Notes under the pieces: model-generated | What the model was told of the DNA's origin: nothing | Seen by the model: the letters and a program-made list of their open reading frames with translations, nothing else | The model's database searches: none | Made by a program: the position numbers and the translations under genes | Shown here: positions 25,759 to 33,845 of the stretch, piece by piece | How positions within the stretch are numbered: the first letter of the stretch is position 1 | How the letters are laid out: each line of letters opens with the position of its first letter | NCBI RefSeq assembly: GCF_900230185.1 | Contig: NZ_OCSR01000002.1 | Location: 3,782,001-3,846,000 of the forward strand | Reading direction: 5' to 3' | DNA length: 64,000 bases | Source of the DNA: Burkholderia sp. OK233 | Lineage (GTDB): Bacteria > Pseudomonadota > Gammaproteobacteria > Burkholderiales > Burkholderiaceae

Positions 25759-26700
25759 ATGGATACGCTCAGCCGACTGATCGACCTCGCCCGGCCGCAA
25801 GCCAGCCTCGACCTGCGTTGCCTGCTCGCGGGCGGCTTCGACATCGATCACGCGCCGATGGAGGCGGGTATTGCACCGTTTCATCTGGTGCTCGATGGGG
25901 CGTGCGTCGTCGAGACTGCGAGTGGCGCGCAGGTTGCGCTGCAGGCGGGAGATTTCATGCTGTTCCCGCGTGGCGCGGCGCATCGGGTGCGCGATACCGG
26001 GCGGGCGGCTGCCACCGCGCCGCTAACGTTGAGTCATGACGGAATGCTGCCGTTGCGCCGCAATGACGGCCGCGACGCCGGCGCCGATCTCGATCTTCTA
26101 TGCGGGCGGTTCGTCTACGCGCCCGGGTCTTCCGCGTTGCTGCTCGACGCGCTGCCGGACCCGTTTCATGTGTCGCTCGGCGGCGTGCAAACGCTCGGCG
26201 CGTTGCAGACGGTGATTGCATTGATGCGAGCCGAAGCCGAGCAACGTCTGCCCGGCGCGCTTGCTATCGTCACCGCATTGAGCCACGCACTCTTCGCGAT
26301 GGCCTTGCGTGTGCATGGCCATCGCAATGCATCGGGCTCAGGCGTGCTGGCGCTGGTGGCCGATGCGCGTCTGGGTGCGTCTGTACAGGGCATGCTGAGC
26401 GCCCCCGAGCGGGCGTGGACGATCGCCGAGCTCGGCGAACTCGCGGCGATGTCCCGCGCGACTTACGCGCGCCACTTCAACGAGCGTGCGGGCATGACGG
26501 TGATGGACTTCCTCACGCGGATCCGCATGACGATCGCGTGCGATCTGCTGCTACGCACGCAGCGCAGCGCCGCGGAGATCGGCGAAGCCGTGGGGTATCA
26601 ATCGGAAGCCGCCTTCGGCAAGGCGTTTCAGCAGAGCGTCGGCATGCCGCCGGGACGTTACCGGCGTCAACCGCAAGAGAACGATCAGAAATCCGGCTAG
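25759..26700 (+). CDS. AraC-family regulator with N-terminal cupin domain
   Basis: The 313-residue protein has a cupin-type sensor domain at about residues 10-190; its DFMLFPRGAAHRVRDTG strand pair is typical of the AraC cupin_6 group. The C-terminal double helix-turn-helix covers about residues 205-305, with AAMSRATYARHFNERAGM and AEIGEAVGYQSEAAFGKAFQ as the two helix pairs. Regulators of this type placed opposite an oxidoreductase-like gene usually activate it. Its stop overlaps that of the convergent FUSC gene by four bases. Confidence 0.9.
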   Translation: MDTLSRLIDLARPQASLDLRCLLAGGFDIDHAPMEAGIAPFHLVLDGACVVETASGAQVALQAGDFMLFPRGAAHRVRDTGRAAATAPLTLSHDGMLPLRRNDGRDAGADLDLLCGRFVYAPGSSALLLDALPDPFHVSLGGVQTLGALQTVIALMRAEAEQRLPGALAIVTALSHALFAMALRVHGHRNASGSGVLALVADARLGASVQGMLSAPERAWTIAELGELAAMSRATYARHFNERAGMTVMDFLTRIRMTIACDLLLRTQRSAAEIGEAVGYQSEAAFGKAFQQSVGMPPGRYRRQPQENDQKSG

Positions 26701-27266
26701 GCTTTGTCGGGTCTGCCGAACCAGCGCTTTTCAATCCTCGACATGATCAAGGTCACCAGCAGTGCGCAAACCGTGCCTAACGTGACTTCGCCGAGGCGCA
26801 GCAAGGCCTTGTCCCACGGCGAACCGACGCCCGGCACCAGCAGCATGATAGTCGCCGTAATGCCGCCCAGACGCGCGGCGCTGCCCACGTTGACCACCCA
26901 GCAAATCACGATGGCCACGGCAACGGTGGCCGCATAAGCCGCGAGATTGCCACCGCCAAGCGTGGCGCCGACGAGGCCGCAAACGGCCCCGACCATCGCG
27001 CCGATGAACTGATCGCGTGAGAGATTGCGGGTGTCGATATAACTGTGCTGGCTGACCGCAATTGCCGTAATCGCGGCCCAGAAGGCTTGTTCCGTATGCA
27101 GCCAGCGGCCGATCACGAAGGCGAGGCTTGCGCCGGCCACCGCCTGCGCGGCCATCACGCCGCCTTCGGCCAGCCGGTCGCCCAGCGGCAGCGCTTTGAG
27201 AAAAGCAAACAGGGAGTTGGCGGCGCTCGTCCGCGCTGCGCGTCTTGATTCGTCGGGAGCGGTCAT
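26697..27266 (-). CDS. FUSC/aromatic-acid-exporter-like membrane protein, short form
   Basis: The 189-residue protein has about six membrane helices and the FUSC-like segment HTEQAFWAAITAIAVSQ followed by LGGITATIMLLVPG. It corresponds to the membrane half only: the long cytoplasmic part of full efflux proteins such as AaeB is missing, so it may need a partner. The start at 27266 (MTAPDES) is chosen over the longer open frame. It is followed on the same strand, upstream, by the antiporter gene. Confidence 0.75.
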   Translation of the reverse strand: MTAPDESRRAARTSAANSLFAFLKALPLGDRLAEGGVMAAQAVAGASLAFVIGRWLHTEQAFWAAITAIAVSQHSYIDTRNLSRDQFIGAMVGAVCGLVGATLGGGNLAAYAATVAVAIVICWVVNVGSAARLGGITATIMLLVPGVGSPWDKALLRLGEVTLGTVCALLVTLIMSRIEKRWFGRPDKA

Positions 27267-27375
27267 TGAATGGGCGGAGCCTGTTGCAGCATGAAGGACT
27301 CGTATTCTAGCGACTCCAATTGACGATCGAACGGATAAGGACCGGCCGGCACGAACGGACATCGGCTCGGGCAGC

Positions 27376-28695
27376 TTACTTTTCGCTGCTGCGCAGCCTG
27401 TGATACCAGTTCATCAGAGGCGTGGCCGAGACACCGTGAATCACGACTGAAGCTGCTACGACCGCCAGCGCGAGCGGCACCAGTGGCACGACGGCGGACG
27501 CCGCGCCGTGTTCGAGTGCGTACGCCAGATAGTAAAACGAGCCGATGCCGCGGATGCCGAACCAGCTCATCAAACGCCGCTGCGCGGACGTCGCGCTCGA
27601 CCCCAGCAGTGACAACTCCACCGATACCGGCCGTACGAGCACGAACAGCGTAACCGTGAGCGCAACCGTCTGCCACGTGAAAAGCGGGACCTGGAGCGTG
27701 GCGAGCACATTGCCGACCATCGCCATCACCGCCACCTCGGCGATGCGTTCAAGTTCGATCGTGAAACCCATCACCGACTCGGTCATGTACGCATGCGCCT
27801 TGCTCGGGTTTGCCGCGGTCGCTTCGACGTCTTCGGAATCGACCTTGCCGATCGCCTGGCGAGCTGAAACGCCACCGCTCGCGCGATGCTCGACGCGGCG
27901 CATCGCGACGCCCGCGGCGAACACCGCCAGAAAGCCGTATGTGTGCACGAGTTGCGCGGCGCCGAACGAGAGTTCGATCAGGCCGAGCGCGAAGAAGCCC
28001 TCGAGACCGAGCGCCTGCGCATGGCGCGTCCGCAACCAGGCAACCGCATGCGTCGTGACCCAGCCGAGCAGGCCGCCGATCGCGATTGCGCCGGCCACGC
28101 CCCAGACGATGCCGCCCGCGAGCCTGAACGTCAGAAGGTCGCCGACTCGAGCGGCGGGCGCCGCGCATATCGCAAGTCCGAGCACGGCGAAGGGGAGCGC
28201 GATGCCGTCGTTCAGGCCGCCTTCGCCGGAGAGCGCGAAGCGCAGGAGGTCGTGATCGCCCGGATTGTGGACCTGGACGTCGTGGGCCAGCACCGGATCG
28301 GTTGGCGCGAGGATCGCCGCGAGCAGCAGGGCCGGCCCCCAGCCAAGATGCAATACGGACACGCCGAACAGCGTAAGCAGCGGAATGGTCGCCAGCATGG
28401 CGAGGAAGCCGAGACGCAGCGGCACGGTCCAGAGTTTCTCGAGCACGCCGAGCCGTAAACGCAGGCCGATGGCGAACAGCGAGACCAGCAGCGCGACCTC
28501 GGTGATGGTTCGCAGCAGATGCGCATCGGCGACGATATCGAGGCGCAACAGGTCGATGCCAGCCGGCCCGAGCGCGTAGCCGATGGCGAGGTAGAACATG
28601 GCGGCGCTTACGGGCAGCCGCCGCAGCGTCGTCGCTGCCACGCCCATAAAAACGAGCACGGCGCCGACAATGAGAAACCACAGTGTTTCGTGCAT
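27376..28695 (-). CDS. CPA1-type cation:proton antiporter
   Basis: The 439-residue inner-membrane protein has about 12 helices and the NhaP/CPA1 features: FYLAIGYALGPAGIDLL in the first helices, LAPTDPVLAHDVQV as the unwound helix region, and GEGGLNDGIALPFAVLG with the Asn-Asp pair of the ion-binding site. It would exchange Na+ or K+ for protons. No C-terminal RCK/TrkA regulatory domain is present. The start MHETLWFLIVG at 28695 follows GGAAG. Confidence 0.9.
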   Translation of the reverse strand: MHETLWFLIVGAVLVFMGVAATTLRRLPVSAAMFYLAIGYALGPAGIDLLRLDIVADAHLLRTITEVALLVSLFAIGLRLRLGVLEKLWTVPLRLGFLAMLATIPLLTLFGVSVLHLGWGPALLLAAILAPTDPVLAHDVQVHNPGDHDLLRFALSGEGGLNDGIALPFAVLGLAICAAPAARVGDLLTFRLAGGIVWGVAGAIAIGGLLGWVTTHAVAWLRTRHAQALGLEGFFALGLIELSFGAAQLVHTYGFLAVFAAGVAMRRVEHRASGGVSARQAIGKVDSEDVEATAANPSKAHAYMTESVMGFTIELERIAEVAVMAMVGNVLATLQVPLFTWQTVALTVTLFVLVRPVSVELSLLGSSATSAQRRLMSWFGIRGIGSFYYLAYALEHGAASAVVPLVPLALAVVAASVVIHGVSATPLMNWYHRLRSSEK

Positions 28696-28781
28696 GAGCT
28701 TCCGGTTGGGCCCCGCATGCGAACGACGCATGCGTAGCCGGGTGAGGGCGCTCGCGCGAATGCGTCAACGAACTCGCCTCA

Positions 28782-29204
28782 TCAAGGCGCGCGTCCGAAC
28801 GCTTCACGCAGTTTGCGTTTGGCCTGCTGCAAGGTGTCGCGACGCGTCTTCGGCAGATTCCTGCCGGCGCGATTGATATAGAAGTTCAACATCGACATCG
28901 CCGACTGGAATGGCGTGCCCTTGCGGCGGCGGCTGTGAGTCGAAGACTGCTTCAGCGATTTCGCGATCGATTCAGCGCTGCCGGTTCTGAAAATATCGTG
29001 TTCGATATCCATCGCATCGCTGGTTTTCATCACGTGATGCGACCACTTTTTCGGACCCTTCGTGCTGCTTTGGCCGGTGGCTTTCGCGCGATGCGCGGCA
29101 TGTGCGTGTGCATGTCGCTGACGCGGTGGACGCCCTGACTTGCCGCGCGCGACCGGGTGTTTCGCCGGATGTTTCGATTTGCCGGCGGCTTTTCTGGTGG
29201 CGAT
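28782..29204 (-). CDS. DUF3175 protein with basic H1-like N-terminus; apparent ATC start codon
   Basis: The conserved DUF3175 part runs from KKWSHHVMKTSDAMD to the end, including RRRKGTPFQSAMSMLNFYIN and RAGRNLPKTRRDTL. Its function is unknown. The only standard start, GTG 29033, would cut off the conserved KKWSxxV. The frame stays open up to a TAA at 29217-29219, and a perfect AAGGAGG (complement of 29213-29219) lies seven bases before an ATC codon (29202-29204). Initiating there gives a 140-residue protein starting (M)ATRKAAGKSKHPAKHPVA, a Lys/Ala/His-rich tail like histone H1. So either a rare AUC start is used or a G has changed to C in the start codon. The tail suggests nucleic-acid binding (inference). 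Confidence 0.7.
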   Translation of the reverse strand: MATRKAAGKSKHPAKHPVARGKSGRPPRQRHAHAHAAHRAKATGQSSTKGPKKWSHHVMKTSDAMDIEHDIFRTGSAESIAKSLKQSSTHSRRRKGTPFQSAMSMLNFYINRAGRNLPKTRRDTLQQAKRKLREAFGRAP

Positions 29205-29725
29205 GCTTTTGCCTCCTTATCCCTCGTGCTCGCGATGACTTCGCTTGCCAGCTTGGATATTCGCTTGTCGGGTCATTTGCCCGGTGAATCGCTTACTCAA
29301 AGCGAAACGCGCCGGCTGCCGCTTTCGCGGTATGCCCGGTTCGATGTACGGAGAACTGAGCAACCGGCGTTCCTCCGGATTTCAGCACCGCTGCATGGGC
29401 GGTACTTGTGTAGCGCGGGCTTCTTCGTTCAGACAATGTGCCCACCGACGCGTCCAAACGGCACGTAAAGGATGCTGAAACGTTTGAAATAATTTCGTCT
29501 GTATCGACGAGGAGAACTGAAAACGTGCGATGGAGCCGCTTGCGACGCTCCGCCCGGTCATGAATGCGTCGCGCGGCATAGCCCTTGCTGCGCCCTTCGC
29601 CAACAGCATGAGTCCCCGCGCCCGGTTCGAGCGGCAACTTCGAAGTCCGAATCGAGCGGCAGAACGGATTGGACAACCTCGCGCTGCACGCGGCAAACGC
29701 CGCCCATCCACTTAGGGAGATTTCA
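29205..29725. other. Non-coding region between DUF3175 and lipoprotein genes
   Basis: These 521 bases hold the start region of the DUF3175 gene on the minus strand and the promoter region of the small lipoprotein unit. A lower-GC stretch at about 29468-29525 (around GTTTGAAATAATTTCG) is the most promoter-like part. A 61-codon + frame at 29530-29715 has no suitable ribosome-binding site and is not called. Confidence 0.35.
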
Positions 29726-29812
29726 ATGAAATATTCAAAGGCATTGCTGGTGTCGGCATTGGTCGCGATGTCGGAGGGGCAGGGATTCACCCGACCGATG
29801 AGGGAGGCGTGA
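29726..29812 (+). CDS. 28-codon ORF coupled to the lipoprotein gene
   Basis: ATG 29726 follows AGGGAGA at good distance and encodes MKYSKALLVSALVAMSEGQG plus eight more residues. The beginning looks like a signal peptide that ends abruptly. Its TGA shares a base with the next ATG (TGATG), and AGGGAGG within it serves the next gene, so it could couple translation. It may equally be the remains of a secreted-protein gene cut by deletion. Confidence 0.4.
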   Translation: MKYSKALLVSALVAMSEGQGFTRPMREA

Positions 29813-30054
29813 TGAAACAGTTATCCAGACAGAGCGCAGGCAAGCAGGCGCTGATCGTGGCGGCGGTGGTGTTATTGACCGCGGCCGCAGGCTGCAAACG
29901 GTCCGGTAGCGACAGCGCGGATACGTCCACTGCCGCCAGTGCCGCGCTGGCCAGTAGCGGCGTGATGAACGGCAACGCGGCTACCGGCAGCACTGCCGAT
30001 ACGAGCAGCGGCGCGGCGGCTGCGGCCGCAGGGGCCTCCGGCGCGAGTCAGTAA
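29812..30054 (+). CDS. Small Ser/Ala/Gly-rich lipoprotein
   Basis: The 80-residue product has a basic start MKQLSRQSAGK, a hydrophobic segment and a lipobox ending in AAAGC with Cys28, so it should be lipidated and attached to the envelope. The mature part of about 53 residues is low-complexity (Ser, Ala, Thr, Gly, Asp) without a known fold. AGGGAGG precedes the ATG. It belongs to the group of small envelope proteins around it; function unknown. Confidence 0.65.
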   Translation: MKQLSRQSAGKQALIVAAVVLLTAAAGCKRSGSDSADTSTAASAALASSGVMNGNAATGSTADTSSGAAAAAAGASGASQ

Positions 30055-30192
30055 GTCAGGTCGGAGATCCAGGCAATAGCGCGTGCATCTGCACTACGGG
30101 AGAGCGGATTGTTGCCCCAGGATTCCACGTCCAGATGGATCTGAGGCGGCGATTTCCGCCAGTCCAGTCTCTTTCTACGCCGCCAGTTTTGC

Positions 30193-31422
30193 TTAGCGAG
30201 CCGCCTGCTTGGCGTTGGCTTTCGCCGCGACTTTGCGCGCCACGCGTGACTTTTTCAGCAGGCTGGTCAGCGAGCCGTTGACGCTGTCAGTCACCGCCGT
30301 CTCCCGCATCTTGCGGCCCTTGGCGCCGGCCGTACGTGCCAGCTTCGCCGCACGTTTCTCGGCGTGGGCGAGCAGTGCGGCAAATGCCACTTCGTCTACT
30401 CTAAGTCCACGGCGCGCGTGGCCGGGTGGCAAGCTCTGCAGTTCGTCCGCCTCGAACGCGCTGATCACCGCCGGGTGGATGTAGCAGCGCCGGCAAACCG
30501 CGGGCGTATTGCGCAATAACGCCGCCACATCTTTGACGGTCGCAACGATATGGCGACGCGCCTCCGTTGCGCTGCTGCACATCAGCCGCCGTAGCGCGGC
30601 CAATGCATAGACGCTGCCGGCCCACGTTCGATAGTCCTTCGCGGTGAAGTCGGCATCGCTCGCGCGGCGCAGGTAGTCGTTGATGTCGGCCGAACCGACC
30701 GTGCGGCGTGTGCCGTCTTCGTCGAGATACTGGAACAGGTCGTGCCCCGGCAGTTCGGCGCAGCGGCGCACGATGCGTTTGATGCGCGGATTGTCCACGG
30801 TCACGTCGTGCTCGATGCCGCTCTTGCCGCGAAACCTGAAGCGCAACTGGCCCGCTTCGATCCTCACATGCTTTTTGCGCAGCGTCGTCAAACCGTACGA
30901 CTGGTTCTCGCGCGCGTATTCCGTGCTCCCGATGCGAATCAGCGTCGTGTCGAGCAGCTGCACGATCGCGGCGATGACCTTGTCGCATGGCATGCCCGGC
31001 AGTTTCAGGTCGCGTGCGACGCGCGCGCGGATTTTCGGTAACGCGCGGCCGAACTCGGCCATGCGTTCGTATTTGTCGGCGTCGCGTGTCTCGCGCCAGC
31101 GCGGGTGATACCGGTATTGCTTGCGGCCGCGTGCGTCGCGGCCCGTCGCCTGGATATGGCCACGCGCGTCGGGACAGATCCAGACTTCTTCGTAAGCGGG
31201 CGGGATGGCGAGCGCATTGATGCGTTTGATTTCATCTTCGTCGTCGATGCGCTTGCCGCTCAGATCGACGTAGACGAACGCGTCTTTTTCACGCTTGCGG
31301 GTGTAGCCGGGTTTGGTGTCGTCAGCGTGACGCAAGCCCGGCGGCATGACTGCGGGAGCGGGTCGCGCGCTGCCGTCAGCGCGGTCGGGTTGACGTCGGA
31401 TCGGAGTGGTCGTGGCAGCCAT
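30193..31422 (-). CDS. DNA topoisomerase IB (poxvirus-like)
   Basis: The 409-residue enzyme relaxes supercoils through a 3'-phosphotyrosyl intermediate. GYTRKREKDAFVYVDLSGKRI through EEVWICPDARGHIQATGRDARGRKQYRYH is the N-terminal clamp. IRIGSTEYARENQSYGLTTL and AKDYRTWAGSVYALAAL carry catalytic basic residues, and VCRRCYIHPAV places the nucleophile at Tyr314. The C-terminal tail is Lys/Ala-rich. The start at 31422 is chosen because upstream residues lack similarity. It lies in the cluster of stress-type small proteins and is divergent from the DUF4142 gene. Confidence 0.92.
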   Translation of the reverse strand: MAATTTPIRRQPDRADGSARPAPAVMPPGLRHADDTKPGYTRKREKDAFVYVDLSGKRIDDEDEIKRINALAIPPAYEEVWICPDARGHIQATGRDARGRKQYRYHPRWRETRDADKYERMAEFGRALPKIRARVARDLKLPGMPCDKVIAAIVQLLDTTLIRIGSTEYARENQSYGLTTLRKKHVRIEAGQLRFRFRGKSGIEHDVTVDNPRIKRIVRRCAELPGHDLFQYLDEDGTRRTVGSADINDYLRRASDADFTAKDYRTWAGSVYALAALRRLMCSSATEARRHIVATVKDVAALLRNTPAVCRRCYIHPAVISAFEADELQSLPPGHARRGLRVDEVAFAALLAHAEKRAAKLARTAGAKGRKMRETAVTDSVNGSLTSLLKKSRVARKVAAKANAKQAAR

Positions 31423-31810
31423 CGTCGCGGGTAGAAGTTTCAGGCAGCGCGCGGGTTGCGCCAATGCCTGCCTGTGCACGCAAAGGAGATGCCCAGTGCC
31501 TGGCGTAGCGACCGCGTATCACCTCGTACTACGGCGTACTGAGTGCTGCGTGACGCACAAGCGGAACAGTCCTTGCGAACACGCAGTCTGGGTACCGGAG
31601 AAACCGCATCGTCGATCCGCTGGCCGGCGATGACGACCGCCTCGGCGACGATCCTCACGGTCTCCAGGGCCGTGATTAGGCACAGGCACGTCTTTTGCTG
31701 GCTAAGGACGTAACAGAGGGGCAGGGAAGAGGTGTGCAGAAGCGGTTTTGAAATACAGCGCCTCGTCGCTGAGCTCGCTTCGGTGGATAGGTCGACCAGG
31801 GAGAAAATGC
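31423..31810. other. Divergent intergenic region, topoisomerase IB / DUF4142
   Basis: These 388 bases separate two divergent genes and must contain both promoters. AGGGAGAAAA directly before 31811 is the ribosome-binding site of the DUF4142 gene. No clear consensus promoter, operator or RNA structure was recognised and no coding frame is supported. Confidence 0.35.
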
Positions 31811-32374
31811 ATGAAATTCCGGTATTCCATACAAGTGATGACGGTTGCGCTGGGGCTCGGCGCGGCGTCGATCGGGGCTGTGTACGCACAAGCCAGTGAC
31901 GCCCCCGCGAGCGATGCGCCGATGAGCGGCACGAAGCTCTCGCCGGCGGACCAGCAATTCGTGCAGGACGCCTCACAGTCCGACGCCACCGAAATCGCGG
32001 CAAGCAAAATCGCGCTCAAGAATTCGAGCGATCCGCACGTCAGGAAATTCGCGCAGCAAATGATCGCTGACCATACGAAACTCTCGCACGGCATGGCCGC
32101 ACTCGTCGCGAAGAAGGGGCTTGCCACGGCGCCGTCCGCCGATTCGGCGCTGGTCGGCAAACTGCAGACGCTCAAGGGCCGCGAATTCGATCAGGCCTAT
32201 GTCGAGCAGATCGGGGTGGAGGCGCATCAACGAGCGGTCGACCTGTTCCAGCAGGAGAGCCAGAGCGGCACCGATTCGCAACTGAAGGCGGCCGCCGCGC
32301 ACGCGCTGCCGACCATCCGGCGTCACCTCGCGATGGCGCAGCAACTTGCCGGATCAATGAAGGATTCGTCATGA
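31811..32374 (+). CDS. Secreted DUF4142-domain protein
   Basis: The 187-residue protein has a signal peptide (MKFRYSIQVMTVALGLGAAS, cleavage near VYAQ) and a DUF4142 four-helix bundle, recognisable by LSPADQQFVQDASQSDATEI, DPHVRKFAQQMIADHTKLS and FDQAYVEQIGVEAHQRAVDL. DUF4142 is a ferritin-like periplasmic fold of unknown role, frequent among stress-induced genes. ATG 31811 has a good ribosome-binding site. Its stop overlaps the ATG of the next gene (ATGA), so the two are translationally coupled. Confidence 0.88.
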   Translation: MKFRYSIQVMTVALGLGAASIGAVYAQASDAPASDAPMSGTKLSPADQQFVQDASQSDATEIAASKIALKNSSDPHVRKFAQQMIADHTKLSHGMAALVAKKGLATAPSADSALVGKLQTLKGREFDQAYVEQIGVEAHQRAVDLFQQESQSGTDSQLKAAAAHALPTIRRHLAMAQQLAGSMKDSS

Positions 32375-32715
32375 ACGCGATCCTGCCACGGCCGGCCTAT
32401 GAGGATTCCCTTATGCACATCACTTTTCCCGACGATGAACCGGCCTTCGACGGAGCGAATCTGACGGTGCGTTTCATGGCGCGCGTCGACGGCGAAGCGG
32501 TTGTGTGCGTGATCACGGCTGAGGCGCTGGAAGATCATTTCGGCGCCGACTCCGCGCTCGAACCCACCCTGATGGCCGCTTTCCGCAAAGGGCGCAATCG
32601 CATCCGCTCGGTTTGCGCGGAAGCGCTCGACCAGAACGGTGGCGATGGCGTCGTGTTGCATAGTGGACTGTTCAGAGTGGAAGGCATGGAACCCGATCGC
32701 GGAACCACCGCGTAG
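32371..32715 (+). CDS. DUF1488-family protein
   Basis: The 114-residue product contains the DUF1488 core: MHITFPDDEPAFDGANLTVRF, then VVCVITAEALEDHFGAD and a C-terminal VLHSGLFRVEG. The family is small, cytoplasmic and uncharacterised. ATG 32371 overlaps the DUF4142 stop; ATG 32413 is an alternative that would start right at the conserved region. Confidence 0.8.
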   Translation: MNAILPRPAYEDSLMHITFPDDEPAFDGANLTVRFMARVDGEAVVCVITAEALEDHFGADSALEPTLMAAFRKGRNRIRSVCAEALDQNGGDGVVLHSGLFRVEGMEPDRGTTA

Positions 32716-32800
32716 TCCGGGCGCATGCCGGCCGCCCGCGCGTATTTTTCAGCGCGATGCCGTGCGGCGGCAGGGTCCGCAAAACGCGATTCAACGATGT

Positions 32801-32826
32801 AAGGAGACCTTATGTCACTTGAGTGA
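32801..32826 (+). promoter_or_regulatory. Strong ribosome-binding site with four-codon ORF (MSLE)
   Basis: AAGGAGA (32801-32807) is followed four bases later by ATG-TCA-CTT-GAG-TGA (32812-32826). A short hairpin GAGG/CCTC (32825-32838) overlaps its stop codon. The arrangement recalls a leader peptide, or the surviving start of a decayed gene. Confidence 0.35.
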
Positions 32827-32867
32827 GGTGATCGCCTCCGTTTGAGTGGGGGCGTGGTAGACGGCGA

Positions 32868-32896
32868 AACGGCCCGACGTATGTGGGGCCGTTTTG
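32868..32896 (+). terminator. Terminator-like hairpin after the tetrapeptide ORF
   Basis: AACGGCCC / GGGCCGTT pair as an 8-bp stem with a 10-base loop, followed by TTG. It lies 42 bases after the tiny ORF and 270 bases before the next gene. Confidence 0.5.
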
Positions 32897-33162
32897 CATT
32901 GCAAACAGGACTCCCCGCGAGCCATCCGCCAGAAGTCCGCTGGGCGGCTTTCTCCGGTCGAGAGGGGGCGCCTGGCCGCGCAACATTTACGTGCGCGGGC
33001 AAGTTTGCCAGCGCGTATCGATGTTTGCCACCGCCATCAGACAGGCTATCGACGACCGGGCGCGTCGGGCACGGCTCATGCGCATAGACCTATGAACCCC
33101 GTGGCTACATGGCAGTGCGTAGCGGCGGATTCCACGATTAACGAAACCCCTGGAGGTATTGA

Positions 33163-33615
33163 ATGGCTACGAACGTTGTTTCCGTGCTGAACGATCTGGT
33201 CGAAACGTCGAAGGATGGCGAGAAGGGCTTTCGCAAGGCAGCAGAAGACGCGCATGAAGCGCAGCTGAAAACGCTGTTTCTATCGCGTGCGGAAGACTGC
33301 ACGCGCGGTGCGCGTGAATTGCAGGATGCGGTGCAAGCGCTGGGCGGCAAGCCTGAAACAGGCGGCAGCATGAGTGGTGCGCTGCATCGTGGCTGGGTCG
33401 ACGTCAAGTCGGCCGTGACGGATCGCAGTGACCACGCCATTCTCGCCGAATGCGAAAAGGGCGAAGACGTCGCGAAGAAGCGTTACCACGACGCGCTCGA
33501 AAAGGATTTGCCGCTGGACGTGCGGGCTATCGTCGAGCGTCAGTACCAGGGCGTACTGCAAAACCATGACCGCGTGCGTGATTTGCGCGATCAATACGCT
33601 GCGGCCAAGCGTTAA
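33163..33615 (+). CDS. PA2169-family four-helix bundle protein (DUF2383)
   Basis: The 150-residue cytoplasmic protein is almost entirely helical. VSVLNDLVETSKDGEKGFRK with its DGxxGF-type pattern, then HEAQLKTLFLSRAEDCTRGA and a second pair including AVTDRSDHAILAECEKGED, correspond to the PA2169/DUF2383 ferritin-like fold; the ECEKGED and DGEKGF glutamates could be metal ligands but no activity is known. GGAGG lies before the ATG. It is frequent among stress-responsive genes and fits its neighbours here. Confidence 0.88.
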   Translation: MATNVVSVLNDLVETSKDGEKGFRKAAEDAHEAQLKTLFLSRAEDCTRGARELQDAVQALGGKPETGGSMSGALHRGWVDVKSAVTDRSDHAILAECEKGEDVAKKRYHDALEKDLPLDVRAIVERQYQGVLQNHDRVRDLRDQYAAAKR

Positions 33616-33733
33616 TTGCGGGTAGGTGACCGGCGTTCTTATGGGCGCCGGTTTCCTGAAGCGGAACAGCGGTGAAGCTGTATGGCGTGATGCACTAGTT
33701 CACCCGTGCATCGACGAAAGCAGCCGCTCAGGA

Positions 33734-33762
33734 AAAAGCCGTCCGCAATGCGGACGGCTTTT
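33734..33762. terminator. Bidirectional terminator between DUF2383 and BON genes
   Basis: AAAAGCCGTCCGCA and TGCGGACGGCTTTT form a perfect 14-bp inverted repeat around a single A, with A and T runs at the ends. It can stop transcription from both convergent genes. Confidence 0.75.
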
Positions 33763-33845
33763 CGTTTGCCGTACCTCGTTCAAGCGGCGAAAAAGGGCGA
33801 AAGGATCCGACCTACGCCGACTCCCTTCTACCCGATCTCCCGCTC

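Larger units (their letters stand above)
32716..33162 (+). other. Non-coding region with tetrapeptide ORF and terminator-like hairpin
   Basis: No gene of normal size is supported in these 447 bases. The notable part is 32801-32896: a strong Shine-Dalgarno sequence, a four-codon ORF, a small hairpin and a terminator-like hairpin (separate entries). The stretch 32900-33140 up to the DUF2383 gene has short open frames only. Confidence 0.4.

Noticed and set aside
29530..29715. 61-codon frame before the lipoprotein unit
   Set aside because: The nearest GGAG is about 15 bases from the ATG and the product is Arg/Ala-rich without similarity.
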